Shown here piece after piece: positions 59,074 to 64,000 of a DNA stretch of 64,000 bases. Within the stretch, counting starts at the first letter, position 1; each line of letters starts with the position of its first letter. The notes under the pieces are model-generated. The model was not told the origin of the DNA. It was given only the letters and a program-made list of their open reading frames with translations, and did no database searches. The position numbers and the translations under genes are program-made. This stretch comes from Pyrenula massariospora (taxonomy: Eukaryota > Ascomycota > Eurotiomycetes > Pyrenulales > Pyrenulaceae), in assembly GCA_021030905.1 (NCBI GenBank), contig JAGFMI010000010.1:1336903-1400902 (forward strand). Direction: 5' to 3'.

Positions 59074-59242
59074 CGAGCCTGGGTGACAGAAATCAAGGCC
59101 GATCGAAACTGGCCCCCAGCTGGGTGTCAGAAGTCGCGGCGCATCTGACAGGTAGTATTGGCGCCCGCCTGGGGTATAGTGAATGTGTCACAATTTCTGA
59201 TAACTAGCATCGATCGGTCACGATTTCTACCACCCAGGCTCG
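59074..59242. mobile_element. MITE-like element with terminal inverted repeats (169 bases)
   Basis: Starts CGAGCCTGGGTGACAGAAAT and ends with the inverted form (atttctaccacccaggctcg), about 20 matching bases with two mismatches. It is flanked by att on both sides (59071-59073 and 59243-59245), a possible 3-base target duplication. No coding capacity. The ends are related to those of the elements at 61749 and 61958. Confidence 0.75.
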
Positions 59243-60191
59243 ATTTGCGGCACAGCTGGGGGCTGTTTATGGACGCGGGGGCTCGTTGAGTCATGACTGG
59301 GAGTTTTTGGTGGGACAGGGTTGGGGAAAATGTTAGGAGCCTAGGCTCACCGTAATCCTTTATTGATTCAGCGAAGTGGCGGCGAGCGGGAACCGCGTTT
59401 GCATAGGAGCGAAATAAGATTTAGAAACAATTAATCATTCAACCAATCAAGATAGGTAACAAACACGCGTGAAAAGACTCAATAACCGACAGACTGTACT
59501 TCGTCAGCGAGCACACCTCTCAAGGGGCCTTAAGAGCATGCAGCTAGCGAAGTCGCAACCGAGGTCTGACTTGCGATGTGGATGCGTCGTGCAGCGCTTG
59601 TCTTGTCTGTTAGGTAAAAATGGATCAAGACATTTAAAAAGCGGTGCATTCACGAACGCTAGCTTAATGAGCCGTTCTTTATGAGATTAAAGTTTCTTCT
59701 AAGCTAGCTTGTGTACGTGCTGACATGATACTCATTTTCAAAGCATAATATCATAGTCCTATAACTTAAAAGACTCCTTCATCATTATTCTCTATATTAA
59801 CAGCGCTTTGTTGAATGCTATCTCTCTGCAAAACCGACTGGTACAGGTATTTGTATAATGGTCACAATAGATTGTTCACATCTTAACAGTCAACTCATTT
59901 CAACAATGTGTCATGCACCGCTCCCAAGAACCTTTCCAAAACCCTTTCTAGCTAGAGTGAGATCCGCGAATTCTAGACGCAAATCCTCAAATTCAATAGT
60001 GCTTACTACTCTTACTCATTTAGCGAGTTCTTCTCGTGGTTCAAACATATATCTTGCCCTGGGTCCTCACAAATTTGCTCTACGCAATAGCCCACATTTC
60101 AATTTTGGTCAACTGGCTTACAGTTGTATTGCTGGTCTTCGCCTGCTTCAAGGGGGTCGTTTTAGTTGCATTTTTCGCTGTCACACCTTTA
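59243..60191. other. Intergenic, about 0.9 kb
   Basis: No gene supported. Small plus-strand frames (59469-59684, 59858-60199) lie antisense to or beyond the Cys-rich gene and show no domain. Confidence 0.4.
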
Positions 60192-61128
60192 TCAAATAGC
60201 ATCTTCCTGGTTATCCGAGTCAGAATCTATCGCCTATTTCATAGTTTGTTAATTAGTGAATGCGGCGACCTTGTCTTTGAATTACTCACAGAGCACTCAT
60301 CTCCGGGCGGAGCCAGGGGGTTTCCGTTATCATCGATTGGACCATCATAGGGAGGCGGTGGATTATCTGGAAGATCAGTCAGGCCACTGAGAACCGCCTC
60401 ACCAGCATCCATCTGCTCTTTGCTTAAACGAAGTGGCATTTCGTCATCTACTGCCCAGCAGTCGCAGTTCTTTAGAATATCCTTGCCCTCTTTATCTTTT
60501 ATCTATCATCTACCGTTAAGAGCTGACTTCGAAAGAAAGGGATGTACTCACTCCTTTGCACTTATTGTCTGCTGCATCACCTCCACAAACATCACACTCG
60601 ACAGGAAAACAACCTACAACCGGGTCATCATTATCTTCGCGGTCCCCACGTTTGCAAGCCTTCATCGGCGGCTCGTCCGAGTAGTTGTTGCTTTTTCCAT
60701 CACATGTCACACTGGTACATGTGAACCAGTTCGTAGGAGGACAGTCGTATATTCCACGTGATCGTAGACTCACAGCTTGTCCATTGACCTGACCAAGTAT
60801 GTCAATGGCCGCGTCTGAGCGTACATCTCTGGCAGCGACGATAACAAAGTCATCTTGCGGAGGTTTGGGAGTGTCCTTGGCCTGTAGAGAGCTTAGCAAG
60901 GACTTCCAGATGCGATGAACGGCGCTTTTGTACTAGAGTAGCTATGGAAATAGACTGCGGCCCAAACTTTACAGTGGTAACTGGATCCGCACGGTTTGTC
61001 AATTGAGCGTCACTATTACTGGACTTGGCCCTTGTCGGAGTGACAACCAGGGGAGCGGGATGGCCACTAATCGCAATACTTGAGGCTCGGCAGCCTATGC
61101 TGATTGGTAAAAGGAATAGGAAGTGCAT
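60192..61128 (-). CDS. Short paralog of the secreted Cys-rich gene, four exons
   Basis: Exons 61128-60934, 60881-60552, 60481-60290 and 60233-60192; 252 residues. The third acceptor could also be 60487 and the last small exon is the least certain. Signal peptide MHFLFLLPISIGCRASS. Homology to the protein at 30825: an N-terminal strand VTTVKFGPQSISIATL (there VTATITIGPSSSYDVSL), the Cys module VECDVCGGDAADNKCKG (there ACDNCGGDAGGNVCVG), then across an intron at the same place DILKNCDCW (there NILKDCSCW), and a similar L.DLPD segment. It lacks the long middle domain and the C-terminal modules of the other. It is divergent from HEXXH paralog 3, as the other is from paralog 2. Confidence 0.6.
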
Positions 61129-61748
61129 GCTAAACCAAGAAAAAAGGAATTTTTATCGGATCTAAGTATTTCCCAGGCGATGCAAGTCGACTCAAGCGCT
61201 CATATACAAGCAAAGAATCAGACACTATTGATGCCTCTTGAGCCCCACTACCAATGATTGCGTCTGCGAAAGACCTACGCGAGCGAAATCAAACATTGTC
61301 TAAGTCTCGTTGAGACAGGATCTACACTTCGGAGGGGCTGAATTACGGCACATCCAGCTGAAAAGTTGGTCTTGGACGAATGTTGGAAGCGAGCCGAAGC
61401 GGCGTAGAGCAATGGCGACACTAACTCTAACTAGATCTTAGCGGCACGTCCTCTCGGTCTGAAGCCATGTTGTTGGCATAAACATCGTAGACGCAGGGTT
61501 TCATTTAGAAGCATCGAAATTGCGATCTCGATAGCCATCGCGCTGATTTAAGCGCGTAGTTAGGCAATACTAAACTAACTAGTAAGACTACGCCGTGGCC
61601 TGTCAAAGCCTTGAAATATAGCTGTAGATCACATCGAATTATAGTTACGTAGCCTGGAGTACGAGCAAGCGGTCGTGATTATTGGAGAAGCAAAGACTTT
61701 GATCATTATAAATACAAGCGAAAGGATCCAGACTTTGAATATTACAGA
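61129..61748. other. Intergenic
   Basis: Upstream of the Cys-rich gene. No gene recognised. Confidence 0.4.
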
Positions 61749-61843
61749 CGAGGCTGGGGGACAGAGGTCGTGGCCGATTGTTTTTGGTGTGATGCAGGGC
61801 CTCCGGCCGGACAATCGGTCACAACCTCTCTCCCCCAGCCTCG
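61749..61843. mobile_element. MITE-like element with near-perfect 32-base inverted repeats (95 bases)
   Basis: Left end CGAGGCTGGGGGACAGAGGT and right end the inverted CGAGGCTGGGGGAGAGAGGT, continuing in both to a shared ACCGATTG/GCCGATTG. The two arms nearly meet, so the element can fold into a long hairpin. Flanks are aga on both sides (61746-61748 and 61844-61846), again a possible 3-base duplication. No coding capacity. Confidence 0.8.
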
Positions 61844-61957
61844 AGAGCTAAGCTTCTAGTGGTTACGAAAAGCTGTGCCGCGTAGCCGCCAACGCTCTCG
61901 GCTAAACATGAGAAGGTTTCAAGGACCCGAAATGTGTGAATTGACAAGGCTCGTGAA

Positions 61958-62242
61958 CGGTGAGCAGAAGTCGCGGCCCGCCCCAGTCGGCAGCAAAAAA
62001 TATCTAAATATCATGTAAAACTCACGTAACTATCGTGGCTATAACTTGAGTGATAGCTTTGAGCCTGAAGACCTTGGGAGTATGAAAGCTCTTCACTATG
62101 GTGTAAAAAATTGTTCTGGTGTTTTATAATACGAAAACATATTACCCACCCTTTCTCCGAGCTTGAGTGAAACGTATTTTTATTTATCTTATCTTACGTA
62201 CGCGGAGTGCGGATCGGGGCTGGCCGCGAGTTCTGCTCACCG
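61958..62242. mobile_element. MITE-like element, 285 bases
   Basis: Starts CGGTGAGCAGAAGTCGCGGC and ends with the inverted form of CGGTGAGCAGAACTCGCGGC; about 27 bases match with two mismatches. The core GGTGA(G)CAGAARTCGCGGC is shared with the other small elements of the window. No clear target duplication. Interior AT-rich, non-coding. Confidence 0.7.
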
Positions 62243-62943
62243 CCATTGGTTCCGAGCTGCGCCAGTCACACTTGTTGTTTAGCTACTCGACAGCGTAGGG
62301 GCGACGTAGGGCGATAAGAGGGGCCGAAAGCGCTGCCATTTCAGGTCTATGGCTAAATCTACCTTGAATTCCCGTGGCGGCTACAAAGCGCTAAGATTAG
62401 CTATGCAAAATCTCCTACGACGAACTGAACAGCTACCGCATGCTGAATAAATCCTGTCGATATCCAATCCGCATCCGAACTGTACTCCTAGACTAGCCCG
62501 TTCGCTCTCAGCCTCAATTATTTGCGGCTTAAAGCTCGACGTTCAGTGTTTGTCAGAGGAGCAATGATCCTACACGGTGCCGCCAACAGGGTAACGAAAA
62601 ATGTTGGTCAGGCTCCCTGACAAGCACGCCGAGTTATGCATAATCCGATTACCTAGGTCCAAGGCTGGGTGATGAAAGTATCTATGTCGATACAAAATGT
62701 TGGCTCTCTCTCAGCCACCCTCAACCCTGATACCAGTTCGCAGACACGGGATAAGTATTTGATTTCATTTTTCCTGCCTGCTGATTACTCTTAAACATGC
62801 TTATTCCAAGATCTCGTTTATCAACCACCGACTCGCTTTAATAGAGTTGTGAATCAAGTCAAGATACCTGCTGAATAGCGCGGTATACTAGTCAAATAGA
62901 TTTGTCACTTACAACAGCATACTGGAGCATTGTGTCAGCTGAC
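62243..62943. other. Intergenic upstream of HEXXH paralog 3
   Basis: No gene recognised. Should hold the promoter of the gene at 62944. Confidence 0.4.
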
Positions 62944-63936
62944 ATGAACATCCTCATACCGTTTGCTCTGTATTTCTATCTCTTACAAAGAACTGTATTC
63001 GCACGAGATTCTCTCACTTACTGGGTCGACGCCTCCTGCAGGACTAATACCCGGCGTGACACCTTTGACAGAGTCATCACCGACGCGAAGAAAACTGCTC
63101 GCCGAGGCTACGATCGTTTGCAGGATCCGCAGGATCTGAACCAGCAGAGAAACTTTCAAAACATGTTCATGGTGGATCATAACTCACAGCCTGCAAGGAC
63201 TTGGGTCGATTGTAAGATCTAGGTCTTATTCGCTTTTATGTCCTGAGATGCTGAAGTACATCCACAGCTATCCTTGGTGGGACTCTTCCCACTGGGGCAG
63301 GTATTGCTGAATACGATGAGACACAAAACCGGCAACAGTCTAACATCCGAATCTTTTGCGATAATGATCCGCAGAATGAGCCTGCAGCTTCAGGACAGAG
63401 GTGGTCAGTTTACCCTGACTCTCTGCTCTGGCAGTCGCAGATGCTTCCAGGTTTCATTCCTAATTCCATGCGACCACGGCCAGATAATATTCCTCCTGGT
63501 TATAACGGGCAAGTACATAGCATTCTCACAGAGGCTCAACTCGCTTATCATGTGTAGGCCATTACAAGTTTGGTACGACCAAGCTGACGAAGTGGTTACA
63601 AAGAGCAGACTCTGCGGAATCCAGAACGCGATGGCCGTCACCACTCGAGCAAGGTACACAGTACCCAATCAACCTGACATCCGATCCGTCGTATCTGTGA
63701 GTGTTTCCCCCCACACTCTCGGGGACTTATAAAGAGTTTACTCACTAATCGTTTGGCTTTCTTTCGGTCAGATCTGCAATGCTGTGTGGGCTCGACATTA
63801 CAAAACCTTCGACGACATCCGGACCAGAGCCGATTTGACCAATCTAGCAATCCATCGAAATCCGGCCGTGGGCTCTTCTGGCTTCGACGCCTTTAGAGAC
63901 GTGATGTCCACCACTTTCCTGCACGAAGTCCGTGAC

Positions 63937-63938
<2 letters not shown>
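62944..63938 (+). CDS. Secreted HEXXH-family paralog 3, partial, four visible exons
   Basis: Exons 62944-63211, 63268-63498, 63569-63696 and 63772 onward; phases agree. Signal peptide MNILIPFALYFYLLQRTVFA. Shared blocks: YWVDASCRTNTRR, NIRIFCDNDPQN, GFIPNSMRPRP, SRLCG and SICNAVW. Intron positions match paralog 2 (before the LMG/ILGG block, near the PP[YV] block, and before ICD/ICN). The motif position reads FLHEVRD (residues about 260-264), which would be HEXXH but for Asp in place of the second His. Two codons later the sequence becomes 59 cytosines, so the last bases may be unreliable and the 3' end is missing. Confidence 0.65.

Positions 63939-63997
<59 letters not shown>
63939..63997. 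repeat. Homopolymer of 59 cytosines
   Basis: An unbroken C run of 59 bases, followed by acc at the window end, in the middle of a coding exon. It is not a telomere repeat. Most likely an assembly or sequencing artefact; if real it would encode polyproline. Confidence 0.9.
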
Positions 63998-64000
63998 ACC

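Noticed and set aside
63939-64000. Telomere at the right end
   Set aside because: A pure C run is not a TTAGGG-type repeat and lies within an exon.

Overview
The window is nuclear DNA from a filamentous ascomycete (Pezizomycotina). The evidence is short introns of about 45-90 bases with GT...AG ends, fungal-specific families (HET-domain, DUF3431, fungal GPH sugar carrier, GH16 glucanase, secreted HEXXH-type proteins), and an AT-rich duplicated block with C/T and G/A differences of the kind left by repeat-induced point mutation (RIP). I cannot fix the genus. Exon boundaries were read by eye from splice signals, frame and family similarity; no search or alignment program was run.

Layout. 0.4-2.2 kb: sugar transporter. 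2.7-8.4 kb: a signal-peptide gene and a secreted HEXXH protein, divergent, separated by two 1,143-base AT-rich direct repeats. 9.0-9.7 kb: C-terminal relic of a HET-type gene. 10.4-14.0 kb: DUF3431 membrane protein and a membrane-anchored pepsin-like protein without catalytic aspartates. 15.6-22.7 kb: three HET-domain loci, two interrupted and one a short N-terminal stub. 23.1-26.6 kb: a divergent pair, a tail-anchored unknown protein and a trypsin-like protein. 27.8-33.3 kb: second HEXXH paralog beside a secreted Cys-rich gene. 33.7-44.8 kb: a 1,412-residue MACPF-like protein with lectin domains, a divergent smaller protein with the same core motif, then a helical protein with a hydrophobic hairpin. 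46.5-58.9 kb: more ordinary genes (GH16 glucanase, a LIM-like zinc protein with an in-frame stop, MAPEG protein, basic nuclear-type protein, F-box protein). 59.0-64.0 kb: small inverted-repeat elements around a second copy of the secreted Cys-rich gene, then a third HEXXH paralog that runs into 59 cytosines.

How it fits together. Much of the window looks like an accessory island of non-self recognition, secretion and conflict genes. The pattern I find most interesting is a divergent two-gene module seen three times: an N-terminal-signal gene facing a secreted HEXXH-family gene. In two of the three modules (30-33 kb and 60-64 kb) the partner genes are clearly paralogous. Only the copy at 7.4 kb keeps an intact HEXXH; the others read HCYPH and HEVRD. 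A second theme is gene decay by changes that fit CpA-to-TpA mutation: a stop replaces the near-invariant Trp of the HET 'RAW..QE' motif, and another falls inside a LIM-like zinc motif.
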